This document shows positions 28,456 to 37,631 of a stretch of 39,113 bases of DNA, piece by piece. The stretch's first letter is position 1; each line of letters starts with the position of its first letter. Made by a program: the position numbers and the translations under genes. Under the pieces are notes generated by a model. That model did no database searches, was not told where the DNA came from, and was given only the letters and a program-made list of their open reading frames with translations. Source of the stretch: a virus; IMG/VR virus record IMGVR_UViG_3300033567_000006, positions 1 through 39,113 of that record. The stretch is one strand, 5' to 3'.

Positions 28456-29154
28456 GTGGAGGTGTTCGTCATTGGTGGCTTTCTATTGCTAATACTCGTG
28501 CCAATCACCCTTATGGCGTTCGGCATGCCTGGTTGGCTCGTTGTCACATTGTTCTCTCTTATCGGCGTCACAGGAGCGACGGTGAGCGTTGTCAGTGTAT
28601 ATGACCATCGTCGTTCCACTCGTCGCAATTACGAGTTCAACGCACGCGTGGGTGAGTTTGCGCCGACTGAGCAAGAATTAGCAGAGATAACTGAATGTGA
28701 GCGGCAGGTCGAAGAGGAAGAGCAACAAAACGAAACTAAGACGCGCAAGAGTCCTTTCAACCCTTGGACGGAACCCGCGTTCTGGCCGCGCATGTTCGAG
28801 GAACAAATGGCAGAAATGTTCAGGCGACTGGGATACCGTGTTACCCTCACACCATTTCAAGGGGATCATGGTATAGACCTGAAAATCATCAACCCGACTG
28901 AATTCGCCATCGTCCAGTGTAAGCGGTACGCACAACACAACAAAGTGGGCGAGGAATATGTACGGGAGTTTTTCGGATGCATGCAACACGAATCAGCAGA
29001 CATCGGGTACATGATCACAACATCGGATTTCACAGAGAATGCGTACAAGTGGGCGAAAGGTAAGCGGATCGTGTTGATAAACGAGGAATGGTTGCGAGAT
29101 ATGCTAAGAGAAACAGAGCATCTTGCACAGGTTGGGGGCGTGGAAGTTGTTTGA
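28456..29154 (+). CDS. Membrane-anchored Mrr-type restriction endonuclease-like protein
   Basis: Two N-terminal membrane helices (about 3-22 and 26-48) are followed by RRSTRR, placing the rest in the cytoplasm by the positive-inside rule. An acidic helical linker (about 60-100) leads to an Mrr_cat-type PD-(D/E)xK nuclease. The motifs are QGDHGIDL (Asp141) and IVQCKRYAQ (Gln154, Lys156), then VREFFGCMQHESADIGYM and ITTSDFTENA. Mrr-type enzymes cut foreign or modified DNA. Start choice is unusual: GTG 28456 has no site, whereas GGAGGTG (28458-28464) is well placed only for an ATT at 28471. It overlaps the lipoprotein gene by 8 nt. Its autonomous promoter and odd location suggest superinfection exclusion. 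Confidence 0.82.
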   Translation: MEVFVIGGFLLLILVPITLMAFGMPGWLVVTLFSLIGVTGATVSVVSVYDHRRSTRRNYEFNARVGEFAPTEQELAEITECERQVEEEEQQNETKTRKSPFNPWTEPAFWPRMFEEQMAEMFRRLGYRVTLTPFQGDHGIDLKIINPTEFAIVQCKRYAQHNKVGEEYVREFFGCMQHESADIGYMITTSDFTENAYKWAKGKRIVLINEEWLRDMLRETEHLAQVGGVEVV

Positions 29155-29680
29155 TGCCAAAAGGTTGTTTATCGCTCCGGTGTTACTGGTGATGATGTTA
29201 TCGGGTTGTGGGCAAAATTCAAACACAGCCACAAACAAACCGGATTTCTCGAACGCGGATCCAGTGAATACAACGAAACAGGTTGATGCAACAACATTCC
29301 TCGCGACGATTCAACCGTATGTGGATCAGTATCAAGGGATTGTGAAACAGTATCAAACCATCATGGCCAAAGAATCAAAAAACGAATATTCATCATCCGC
29401 GATAATCAGTCAAATGGGCAACATCGGGATTGAACTTGAACACATTCAACTCGGTCTCGCGGCGACAACGATACCTGATGACATGCAAGTATATTCGCAA
29501 CAATTCATGCAAGCAGTAGCCGACTTGAGTAGTTCCGAGCAAGACATGGAACAAGCGGCTGTCGATTCCGTTTCGGGTAGTTCATCGCCCGATGTGCAAC
29601 ACGCCAACGATTTATACAAACAATCGCTGTCAGATATGATTCAATTCATCACGAGCGAGAAAACACTCGCAAGCCAATGA
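29147..29680 (+). CDS. Prophage lipoprotein
   Basis: This protein of about 177 residues has a short lipoprotein signal (Lys5-Arg6, hydrophobic 7-18) and lipobox LSGCG, with Cys21 as the probable lipid anchor. A polar Asn/Thr linker and a helical, Gln/Ser-rich domain follow (about 45-177, VDQYQGIVKQYQTIMAKES). TTG 29147 is taken because it overlaps the nuclease stop (29152-29154); TTG 29123 would give a longer leader. Phage lipoproteins such as Ltp of TP-J34 block entry of related phage DNA by acting on the incoming tape measure. The present protein shows no recognised similarity to Ltp, so that role is only a hypothesis. Confidence 0.8.
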   Translation: MFDAKRLFIAPVLLVMMLSGCGQNSNTATNKPDFSNADPVNTTKQVDATTFLATIQPYVDQYQGIVKQYQTIMAKESKNEYSSSAIISQMGNIGIELEHIQLGLAATTIPDDMQVYSQQFMQAVADLSSSEQDMEQAAVDSVSGSSSPDVQHANDLYKQSLSDMIQFITSEKTLASQ

Positions 29681-29699
29681 AATAATATTCGCAATCATC

Positions 29700-29721
29700 G
29701 AGGCCCTTCGGGGCCTTTTTT
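29700..29721 (+). terminator. UUCG-tetraloop terminator closing the cassette
   Basis: AGGCCC-TTCG-GGGCCT forms a perfect 6-bp stem capped by the very stable UUCG loop, followed by TTTTTTATTT. It lies inside the late operon between the lipoprotein and tape measure, so late transcription must pass it. Confidence 0.9.
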
Positions 29722-29738
29722 ATTTGGGGGTGTAAGTT

Positions 29739-32700
29739 GTGAGTATAAACGATCCCAACGCAGTAAACAAAGTCGCGGCGAATATCAGTCTGAATGTTGA
29801 TCCAGCGTTAGCTGAGTTACAGAAACTAAAGACAGCACTCGACGATACACTAGGCAGTAGTTCGGTTGGCACTCGTGGCGCACGTTCAAGCGGGGATCAA
29901 TTCCTAGCAGGCGCAGATGGTGCGATTCGTACGGTTCGACAACAAATCCAAGAATTAGAGTTGCAATTCAAGGAAGGCTCACTCGCGGCACAGGACTTAT
30001 ACGACAAACTCGTATCGTTACGGACCGCCTATTCCAATGCATTTGATACAACAACTTCGAACGGATTGATTAACGACACAGCCTTACGCAAGGCTATTGT
30101 GAGCGCGGAAAGCCAGATATCGAAGTATCAAGACTTCCAAATGAATGGCGCCACGGCGGTAGAAAGCAGACAGGAAGAATTAACGGCGCAAGAGTTGCAA
30201 AAATACAATGAATCCGTAGATGCAAAGGTTAAGCAAGTAAAACTACTGCACGACCTGCAAATGCAGTCTGCACAGGACTCACTTGACCAACTGAGCGTGA
30301 TATATGTTGAAGATGCAGACCGATTCGCGGCAGATGTGGATAAGAAAACGCAGATGCTCAAAACGATGTACACCTACGAGAAGGAAGCCGCCGCACAAAG
30401 CGCAGCCGCGATGAATCCGGTGTCTGGATCAAGCGCAAGCAAATCATCTGGATCGAGTCACTACAACGGCGTCGTCGGTATCACAGGCATGGCGACGATG
30501 ATGGCTGAGTTTACCGGACTCTCAATGCTCATGCAGAACGTGCAAGAGGGACTTGTCGGAATATCGAAACAGCAACAAGGACTAGAACAGGTGTTCGGGA
30601 ACAGTGTGCAAGGACAGCAACAACTCAACCAAGTTACCAACGAATTTATCGACATTGCGAAGCAGTATGGCACATCCGTACAAGACGTACTAGATGCCGG
30701 TAAACAATGGGGTCGTCAATACAAAGATGTGAACACCGCACTCACGCTCACACGCAACTCCACGCTACTCGCCATCGTCGATAATCTGCAAATGGCCGAT
30801 GCGAACAAGGCTGTTGAGGCGACGATGAACGCAATGGGCATGGCTGCGACGAACCAGGCATCTGCAATGACGAACAGCATGCGCATTGTCGATAGTTGGT
30901 CAGCACTTGCGCACGAAGCGTCCGTGTCTGCAAACGACCTCGCAGCAGGCGTTGAACGGTCCGCGGGTGCCGCGAGGCAAGCGGGCCTATCCATCGACCA
31001 ACTAAACGCACTGATTGCCGCAGGCGTACGGAATACGGGTCTGTCGGGTGATAATGTCGGGAACATGTGGAAGTCTGTTCTCGCGAGTATATCCGCCGGT
31101 ACGCCGAAAGTACAAAAGGCGTTCCAAGAACTCGGTATCTCGCTCACGGAAACAGGTGCTAACGGACAGAAAGTCATGAAGCCGGTGTATCAGGTCATTC
31201 TTGACCTATCGACCGCTGCACAGCATGCTACGGCGAGTCAGACGCAATACTTCGAGGCGATTGCCGGTGGCAAATACCAATACTCGAAACTAATGAGTGC
31301 CATCAGCGATACAAAGACCATTCAGGACGATTACAACAAGTCGCTGAACTCGACAGGAAAAGCGAATCAATATGCAACCGAGCAAATGCACACTTTGTCC
31401 GCTGAACTCATACGGCTGAAAGATAGCATTCAGCAATTGGCGTACAATGCGGGATCAGGTGGTCTTGGGGATGTCTTGACAGGACTTGTGACCCATATCG
31501 CAGACCTCGTGAACGGACTGCAAAAGTTGCCGGCATCTGTTGACTGGACAGCAGCGGGATTCGTCGGCTTGTTGTTAACAGGAAAAGCGCTCACGAGTAT
31601 GTTCAACACAGCTAAATCCGCAGTAACGGGTATCTATAGCGGGTTTAACTTCTTCCGAGAAGCGATTGCATCAACGAGCGGGGCAATCGTCAATATGACC
31701 GGCGCATCCGCCGCGCTTACAGCAGACCTAAACGCCAAAGTAATCGCCACCGAAGCGGATGTTGCGGCAAATGAAGCGGAAGTTGTGAGCGTGGAAGAAG
31801 CTACAGTTGCACTAGAAGCAGAGGGCGCGGCGGCTGATGTCGCATCGACTTCGTTTTTCACGCTTGATGCAGCGATGGCGGGCGCGACACTTGGATTGTC
31901 TATTCTCCTCCCAATCCTCGCTGTGGTTGTCATGAATATGGGTAAACAAAAGGATGCCGCGATAGGTGCAACGCAGTCTGCACAGCAATTAACGCAAGCC
32001 ATACAAGCACAGACACAAGCTGATATGCAAGCGGCGCAACAGACAGAAACGAACGTTGGTTCACTGCAACAACTGAAACAGCAGTATGTGGATACACTCA
32101 CCGCCATAAACAACGCCAAAGCAGGATCGAGCGCTTATCAACAGGCGCAAGCGGAGCTCATTACCATCCACCAACAACTCGCGAAAGTGGTCGGGGAAGC
32201 AGCGGCCGCCGAGATACTTGGATCAAAAAACATAGCACAAGCGTTCAACGATGAAGCGTCGGCGATGATAAAGGCGCAGATTGTTGAGTTGCAAGCCAAA
32301 CAAGCACTTGCGGATGGTGAGTTTGCGTTGACAACGACAGTCATCGAGCAAACATCCAAGAGAATCGAAGCGTATCAAACGGAAGCAGATGCAATCGCGG
32401 CAACTCAGTCCAAGATAAACTCTGGTCCATTGGCGGGCCGTTTCGGGGTTTCTCCGAACGGAAGTGCGCTCGATGGTTCAAACCAATCTGGCGCGTATTT
32501 GTCGGGGAATGAAAACAGCATCCTGCGTAATATGCAGCTTAAAAACAGGCAAATCCAACAAAGCATCATTAACCAACAAGGATCAGGCGCAGACCCATAC
32601 CAACTAGAGATTGATAAACTAAAATCCGCACTGAACGACCCGAATCCAGGCTCTAGCTTTGGTAACATCCCCGGAATTTCAAGCGGGGGCGCAGCCGGAA

Positions 32701-34253
32701 CAAGCGCATCCAAGGGTTCAGGGGCATCCGCCTACAAAGCACCATTCCAAGACCTTGCGCAAAACGACGATCAAGCCATGAAGGTGTACGATGACCGCAT
32801 CAAAGCGATAGCCGCATCTGTTAGTGCATTTTCGGACGCCATGAAGAATGCGGATGCCGCGCTGAAAGCCAACAACACAGACACCACAGCCGCAGCGCAA
32901 CTCGTCAAAGGTTACAACGGTGAAGTCGCGTCGTTGAAATCGCAGATTTCCGCTTACAACGCCGAGAGCGCGAAAGTGAATCAACTCCTGCCGCAAGTGG
33001 AGAGGGACATTAAAAACGTCAACGCACAGTTCGCGGCGGGCACGATAACAGACCAAGAACACCGCGATGCTCTATCTACACTGAATGCGGAGTATGACCG
33101 CTTAAAACAGAAGCTAGATGACAATGCAAAGGCTGTTATTGCAGACAACCAAGCAATCGCCACATCGACACAAACCATCACATCCGAAATCACAAGTATG
33201 CTCCAGACCGCCTACCAAGACCAACAGTCGATGCAAGATGATGCACTCACCAACACGTATCAACCGCAGATTGACGCGCTGAACGCACAAAAGACCGCGA
33301 TTGACGGCGTGATATCATCCCTGCAAGCGCAGTGGTCAGCGCAGGATGCCGTCAATCAACTCTCCGACCTCCAGAATCAATTGTTGGCGGTGCAGGCGGA
33401 TAAACGATTCGAGATTGTCGGATTAGATGGCAAGTTGAGTTACACCTACGACACCGCGAAAGCCACAGACTTGCAAAAGCAAATCGCGGATCAGCAAACG
33501 AAGATGGCACACGACGCGCAGATTGCACAGTTGAACGACCAAAAGACCGCGCTCGATGCGGAAATCAAGAATTTGCAGGATGCCTACAACGAGAAGAAAA
33601 AGCAACTCGACGATTACTGGAAGTGGAAGTTATCTACCGACCAAATCAACCAAGATGCCGATAACCTCATCCTGAAAGATGGTCTCACAGGCGCGCTCAG
33701 CTACGTGCAGACGTATACCACACAGATGATCGATAAGTACAATGCGTTGCAGGCGGCGGCAGCAGCGGCGGGTCAAGGGATTGCGGCAGGTCTCGGCGGT
33801 TCCGGTGTATCAGCGGGTGCTGGTAGTGGTACTTCGGCTGGCGCATCATCCACCGGAAAAACATATTCGATGGCGGACAAAAATGGTCACGTTGACACGG
33901 GCACGAGTATAAACGCGCTGGTCAATCAGCACGGAGGACAGTGGGAATATGGCAAGTGGGTAAATGGTCACTATGACAGCAGTGGCCAATTCCTGCATAT
34001 GTCCACAGGCGGAGAGGTTCCACTCAACATGGGCACGCCGAACATGGACTCCGTACCCGCTATGCTGACACCTGGCGAAATTGTCGTGCCGAGTTGGGAT
34101 CATCTGCTACAAGGGATGAAACAAGTCAGCAATTCAGCGTCCACCACAATCCATGTCAGCGGCAACCTTGAGTTCCCGAATATTAAGGGGGCGGGTGACG
34201 CAGAGGCGTTCCTCGCTGACCTCACTGAAATGGTCGGCGTACATCGCGTATAA
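29739..34253 (+). CDS. Tail tape measure protein
   Basis: This 1504-residue protein is by far the longest here and sets tail length. Residues about 270-620 form the conserved tape-measure region (VLDAGKQWGRQYKDVNTALT, NLAAG-like NDLAAGVERSAGAARQAGLS). Hydrophobic segments occur at about 610-630 and 710-735 (LGLSILLPILAVVVMNMG) and may insert in the host membrane during ejection. Long coiled-coil regions (about 1000-1310) follow, and the C-terminus has the classic DSVPAMLTPGEIVVPS. GTG 29739 has GGGGGTG six bases upstream. Its first 40 residues resemble the 31-codon remnant upstream of the cassette. Confidence 0.95.
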   Translation: MSINDPNAVNKVAANISLNVDPALAELQKLKTALDDTLGSSSVGTRGARSSGDQFLAGADGAIRTVRQQIQELELQFKEGSLAAQDLYDKLVSLRTAYSNAFDTTTSNGLINDTALRKAIVSAESQISKYQDFQMNGATAVESRQEELTAQELQKYNESVDAKVKQVKLLHDLQMQSAQDSLDQLSVIYVEDADRFAADVDKKTQMLKTMYTYEKEAAAQSAAAMNPVSGSSASKSSGSSHYNGVVGITGMATMMAEFTGLSMLMQNVQEGLVGISKQQQGLEQVFGNSVQGQQQLNQVTNEFIDIAKQYGTSVQDVLDAGKQWGRQYKDVNTALTLTRNSTLLAIVDNLQMADANKAVEATMNAMGMAATNQASAMTNSMRIVDSWSALAHEASVSANDLAAGVERSAGAARQAGLSIDQLNALIAAGVRNTGLSGDNVGNMWKSVLASISAGTPKVQKAFQELGISLTETGANGQKVMKPVYQVILDLSTAAQHATASQTQYFEAIAGGKYQYSKLMSAISDTKTIQDDYNKSLNSTGKANQYATEQMHTLSAELIRLKDSIQQLAYNAGSGGLGDVLTGLVTHIADLVNGLQKLPASVDWTAAGFVGLLLTGKALTSMFNTAKSAVTGIYSGFNFFREAIASTSGAIVNMTGASAALTADLNAKVIATEADVAANEAEVVSVEEATVALEAEGAAADVASTSFFTLDAAMAGATLGLSILLPILAVVVMNMGKQKDAAIGATQSAQQLTQAIQAQTQADMQAAQQTETNVGSLQQLKQQYVDTLTAINNAKAGSSAYQQAQAELITIHQQLAKVVGEAAAAEILGSKNIAQAFNDEASAMIKAQIVELQAKQALADGEFALTTTVIEQTSKRIEAYQTEADAIAATQSKINSGPLAGRFGVSPNGSALDGSNQSGAYLSGNENSILRNMQLKNRQIQQSIINQQGSGADPYQLEIDKLKSALNDPNPGSSFGNIPGISSGGAAGTSASKGSGASAYKAPFQDLAQNDDQAMKVYDDRIKAIAASVSAFSDAMKNADAALKANNTDTTAAAQLVKGYNGEVASLKSQISAYNAESAKVNQLLPQVERDIKNVNAQFAAGTITDQEHRDALSTLNAEYDRLKQKLDDNAKAVIADNQAIATSTQTITSEITSMLQTAYQDQQSMQDDALTNTYQPQIDALNAQKTAIDGVISSLQAQWSAQDAVNQLSDLQNQLLAVQADKRFEIVGLDGKLSYTYDTAKATDLQKQIADQQTKMAHDAQIAQLNDQKTALDAEIKNLQDAYNEKKKQLDDYWKWKLSTDQINQDADNLILKDGLTGALSYVQTYTTQMIDKYNALQAAAAAAGQGIAAGLGGSGVSAGAGSGTSAGASSTGKTYSMADKNGHVDTGTSINALVNQHGGQWEYGKWVNGHYDSSGQFLHMSTGGEVPLNMGTPNMDSVPAMLTPGEIVVPSWDHLLQGMKQVSNSASTTIHVSGNLEFPNIKGAGDAEAFLADLTEMVGVHRV

Positions 34254-34269
34254 CATCATCATCCATTCT

Positions 34270-34300
34270 AGGGCGTCCATATGGGCGCTCTTTGCGTTTT
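34270..34300 (+). terminator. Terminator after the tape measure gene
   Basis: AGGGCGTCC and GGGCGCTCT pair over nine positions (two G-T wobbles) around ATAT, followed by TTTGCGTTTT. The next gene starts 18 bp on, so it probably attenuates rather than ends the late transcript. Confidence 0.6.
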
Positions 34301-34317
34301 AGAGAGGAGTTACATAT

Positions 34318-34581
34318 ATGCATCTACTCATGTGGCGCACAGGTGGCAAACACATCAATGCGCACGGTGGCAAGCAGAATCCTATCGACACAGCATCGGA
34401 TCGGCTCATCTTCTATGATGTCTCAGGTTCCACCGTCTACGATACGCTCACGGATACTTGGTATAAGGACGGTCAGCCGTTCACGCCAACGTATCCGTTT
34501 TCTTTTCCGCTCGAAGATGGACGCACGGTCACGGCAAACGTCACAGGTAAAGGGGGTAAGGTGAAGTGGCAAATACAATAG
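34318..34581 (+). CDS. Small tail-module protein
   Basis: This 87-residue beta-rich protein has MHLLMWRTGGKHINAHGGKQ at the start and FPLEDGRTVTANVTGKGG near the end. GAGAGGAG precedes ATG 34318. It overlaps the beta-propeller protein by 16 nt and is therefore made with it. Its position after the tape measure suggests a tail-tip part, but no known distal-tail family is recognised. Confidence 0.6.
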   Translation: MHLLMWRTGGKHINAHGGKQNPIDTASDRLIFYDVSGSTVYDTLTDTWYKDGQPFTPTYPFSFPLEDGRTVTANVTGKGGKVKWQIQ

Positions 34582-37500
34582 TCCAACCACCAGTGGCCGA
34601 CGTTACGCCTATCACCGATCCCGTCTACGCCTACAAGTCGGATAACGGGTTCTTCGCCGCCGAGTTCGCGTCAACCATCGGTACAGACAACGCCGTCATG
34701 TTTACTACGGGTGGATATATGTTCGGCTGGAAGCCAGAGAACGTCATCTACGTGGACGATGCCGGAAACATGGATGTCATATTCGGTGTCAACGCGTCGG
34801 CTACCGCGCAAGTGTACAAGTCTCGCGTGTCGTTCGTTGGCACATCGCAGATTACGACGGATATATTCGATTGCGATAATAACCAACTCAAGCACACTAT
34901 ACAGATGGTCGCGCCTCCACGCATCCCTGCTGGATATGTTGGTACGCCTGTGCAGATGGCGAGTGGTGGTGTCATCACCTATGACCAGACGCTAACGGTG
35001 TTCGCAGGTGGTCAGGCGCAAACGACGGACTTTGAAGTCATGGGCGACATCGGCTTCAAGGATGCGAACGGGAAACTCATCTACAAACTCCCGATGATCA
35101 CCGTCGAGGATGCGAACGGGCAGACGACACAGGGCACGTATAAAGTAACGTTCAACGCAGACGGTACGATTAGCTTCTATGGCATGGTTCCGTGGGACTT
35201 CCTCCAGACTGCCGTTTATCCAGTTGTGATTGACCCTACGGTTGTCGTGGCGAGCGCATACGACACAAGCGGCAACGGTGGGCGGAAGATGGTTCGGTTG
35301 TCGAATGGGTGGATTGTGACAAGTGCGTTTAATTCATCAAATTCAACTATTTATTTCTACAAGTCCACTGATAACGGGCAAACTTGGACGCAACTATGTT
35401 TTCAGTTATTAACAACAGGTCAATCTTCGATGAGTTTTGCCATAGCAAGTACAGGCACGACAGTTTATGTATTGTCTGCAAGTGGAAACACAGCAATGGG
35501 CTATCAAAAATTTGATGCAACAACGGTAACAAATAATGACATTGGTCATAATGGGGTAAATGTTGATACATCACAATCCTCATTCGGTTCCGGCGATTCC
35601 CTCGCCATCGACGGAAACGGAAAATTGTGGGCGACGTGGTGTAGCAAAAACTCGACGTATCCGAACAGCTTCAATATTCGCGTGTCAAGCAGTACGGACG
35701 GTGGGGCGACATGGGCGACACCCACGCAGGTTACGACATACAATACGAGCGGGGACGACTACACGAATCCATGCATTGTCCTCCGTTCAAATAACTATCC
35801 GAATGTAATTTTTATACGTGTTAATTCCGGCAATAACGAAATATTGGTGTCTAATTGGAATGGAACATCTTTCTCCGCGGCGGCGGGAATCTACAACGGA
35901 ATAAGCTACGCCCAATCCAACCCATGCGCCGCAGTAGACAGCAACGATGTGATTCATTTGACGTGGCAAGGTGAAGATGCCACGCATCCGACGTTTCAAA
36001 TCAAGTACAGTAGATCAACAGACGGTGGAAGTACGTGGTCCGCTATGATCAATCTAACGTCCGTTTCCTCTTATCACCAGCAAGAACCGACGATTGCAAT
36101 CGATCCCGCAACGAACAACCTTTATGTGTTGTTCTTCGGTATAGATTCTGCGATCAACACGTCATATAACCAAGTCCGTAAAATCATCAACACAGGTGGT
36201 ACATGGGGAAGTATTGTTTCTATTACAAGCAATACCACTGGTAATGCGTCTTACCCACAAAGTTTGTGGTCTAAATTCAACATGAACAGCGCGGATGCAA
36301 TTCGCATGATATACGACGACTCGCAAGCAGGGGCGGTTGAATATTACTCCATCACACTAAACAATCCGCCGAATGCGCCGACACTCACGGCACACGGAAA
36401 CTTCGATGCAACGACGGCTCAGGCTCTCGCGTGGCTGTTCAGCGATCCAGACAGCGGCAACACACAGTCGGCGTATCAATTACAGATACTCGATGTGGCA
36501 CTCGGCACAAACACGGTGGACACGGGCAAGGTGGGCTCAACAGTATCATCCTATGCACTCGCGGCGAACGCGCTAACCAACGGCAAAAACTATCAATGGC
36601 GGGTGCAGACGTGGGATCAGAGTGGCGCACAAGGTCCGTATAGTGGATACTCCACGTTCAGCACATCGGCGGCTCCTGTCGCAACGGTAACGGCTCCTGC
36701 GTCCGGTGGCACGATTACGGCTGACAACTACACCTTCACAGGTGGATACACGCAACCGCAGGGTGTGGTCGAACAATCGTTCCAGTTTAAGTTGTGGAAT
36801 GCGGCGGGTACAACGCTCATTTCCGATAGCGGAACCATTGTCGGCACAAGTAACGCGAAAACGTTCAGCGGTCTCAGCAACAACACGTCATATGAGATTG
36901 AGTTTATCGCGACATCGCAATCGGGCGTATCGGCATCAAGTGGGAAGATGCCATTCAGTGTGGCTTATACTCCGCCTGCTACACCAACAGCAACCACATC
37001 CAACGATGCGACGAATGCGCGGGTCGCGGTGACGTTCACAAACCCAACGCCGACAGGTGGACAACCTACTGTATCCTCCAACACTGTGAGCCGACGCAAG
37101 ACGGGTGACACAACGTGGACGCAACTGCAAACAGGCGCAACGTCACCATACTACGACTATACGTGTCCTGTAGGCTCGCACGACTACGGTGTCACAGGCG
37201 TATCGTCGGCAGGTGCTGTGTCTGGATATGGCGCATCTACAGTATCCGCATCATTCAGCGGTGAGTGGGTGGTTGACGAATCTAACTCCGCGAACAACGT
37301 GACGTTCCTCTACAACCAACGGCAATCGGACGCCACGGTGAATCAGTCGTACACACCTGTACAGACGTTCGCCAAGTATCCACGTATCCGCAAGGGTCAG
37401 GCGCGCTACCGCACAGGCAATCTAACTGCACTGAAACTCGACGATGACGGCGACGTGAACGCACAGGTGGACGCTATCGATAATATGTGCAACTCAGACA

Positions 37501-37631
37501 ACACCTATCTGCTCAAGTCGGTGAATGGGCGCATCTACCGCGTGTCACTCAGCCAGTTTAAGTACACGGGCAAATATGGCAACTCTCAGGCTGATGTGAG
37601 CGTCGTATGGACGGAGGTTGGTGACGTATGA
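34566..37631 (+). CDS. Tail protein with sialidase-type beta-propeller and FN3-like domains
   Basis: This 1021-residue protein has an N-terminal domain (about 1-225) that ends in VYPVVIDPT, a segment also seen in large bacterial surface proteins. Residues about 240-600 form a BNR/sialidase-like beta-propeller with three Asp-box motifs: STDNGQTW (about 267), STDGGATW (about 376) and STDGGSTW (about 484). Two or three FN3-like domains follow (about 605-890) and a phage-type C-terminal domain. It is probably a receptor-binding or glycan-contacting tail component. The propeller DNA is visibly richer in A+T (especially 35.3-35.6 kb) than its flanks, suggesting a swapped domain. GTG 34566 follows AAGGTGA. 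Confidence 0.8.
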   Translation: MANTIVQPPVADVTPITDPVYAYKSDNGFFAAEFASTIGTDNAVMFTTGGYMFGWKPENVIYVDDAGNMDVIFGVNASATAQVYKSRVSFVGTSQITTDIFDCDNNQLKHTIQMVAPPRIPAGYVGTPVQMASGGVITYDQTLTVFAGGQAQTTDFEVMGDIGFKDANGKLIYKLPMITVEDANGQTTQGTYKVTFNADGTISFYGMVPWDFLQTAVYPVVIDPTVVVASAYDTSGNGGRKMVRLSNGWIVTSAFNSSNSTIYFYKSTDNGQTWTQLCFQLLTTGQSSMSFAIASTGTTVYVLSASGNTAMGYQKFDATTVTNNDIGHNGVNVDTSQSSFGSGDSLAIDGNGKLWATWCSKNSTYPNSFNIRVSSSTDGGATWATPTQVTTYNTSGDDYTNPCIVLRSNNYPNVIFIRVNSGNNEILVSNWNGTSFSAAAGIYNGISYAQSNPCAAVDSNDVIHLTWQGEDATHPTFQIKYSRSTDGGSTWSAMINLTSVSSYHQQEPTIAIDPATNNLYVLFFGIDSAINTSYNQVRKIINTGGTWGSIVSITSNTTGNASYPQSLWSKFNMNSADAIRMIYDDSQAGAVEYYSITLNNPPNAPTLTAHGNFDATTAQALAWLFSDPDSGNTQSAYQLQILDVALGTNTVDTGKVGSTVSSYALAANALTNGKNYQWRVQTWDQSGAQGPYSGYSTFSTSAAPVATVTAPASGGTITADNYTFTGGYTQPQGVVEQSFQFKLWNAAGTTLISDSGTIVGTSNAKTFSGLSNNTSYEIEFIATSQSGVSASSGKMPFSVAYTPPATPTATTSNDATNARVAVTFTNPTPTGGQPTVSSNTVSRRKTGDTTWTQLQTGATSPYYDYTCPVGSHDYGVTGVSSAGAVSGYGASTVSASFSGEWVVDESNSANNVTFLYNQRQSDATVNQSYTPVQTFAKYPRIRKGQARYRTGNLTALKLDDDGDVNAQVDAIDNMCNSDNTYLLKSVNGRIYRVSLSQFKYTGKYGNSQADVSVVWTEVGDV

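Noticed and set aside
31634-32119. 161-codon minus-strand frame in the tape measure gene
   Set aside because: An Ala/Ser/Cys-rich shadow of the Ala-rich tape measure, with no independent support.
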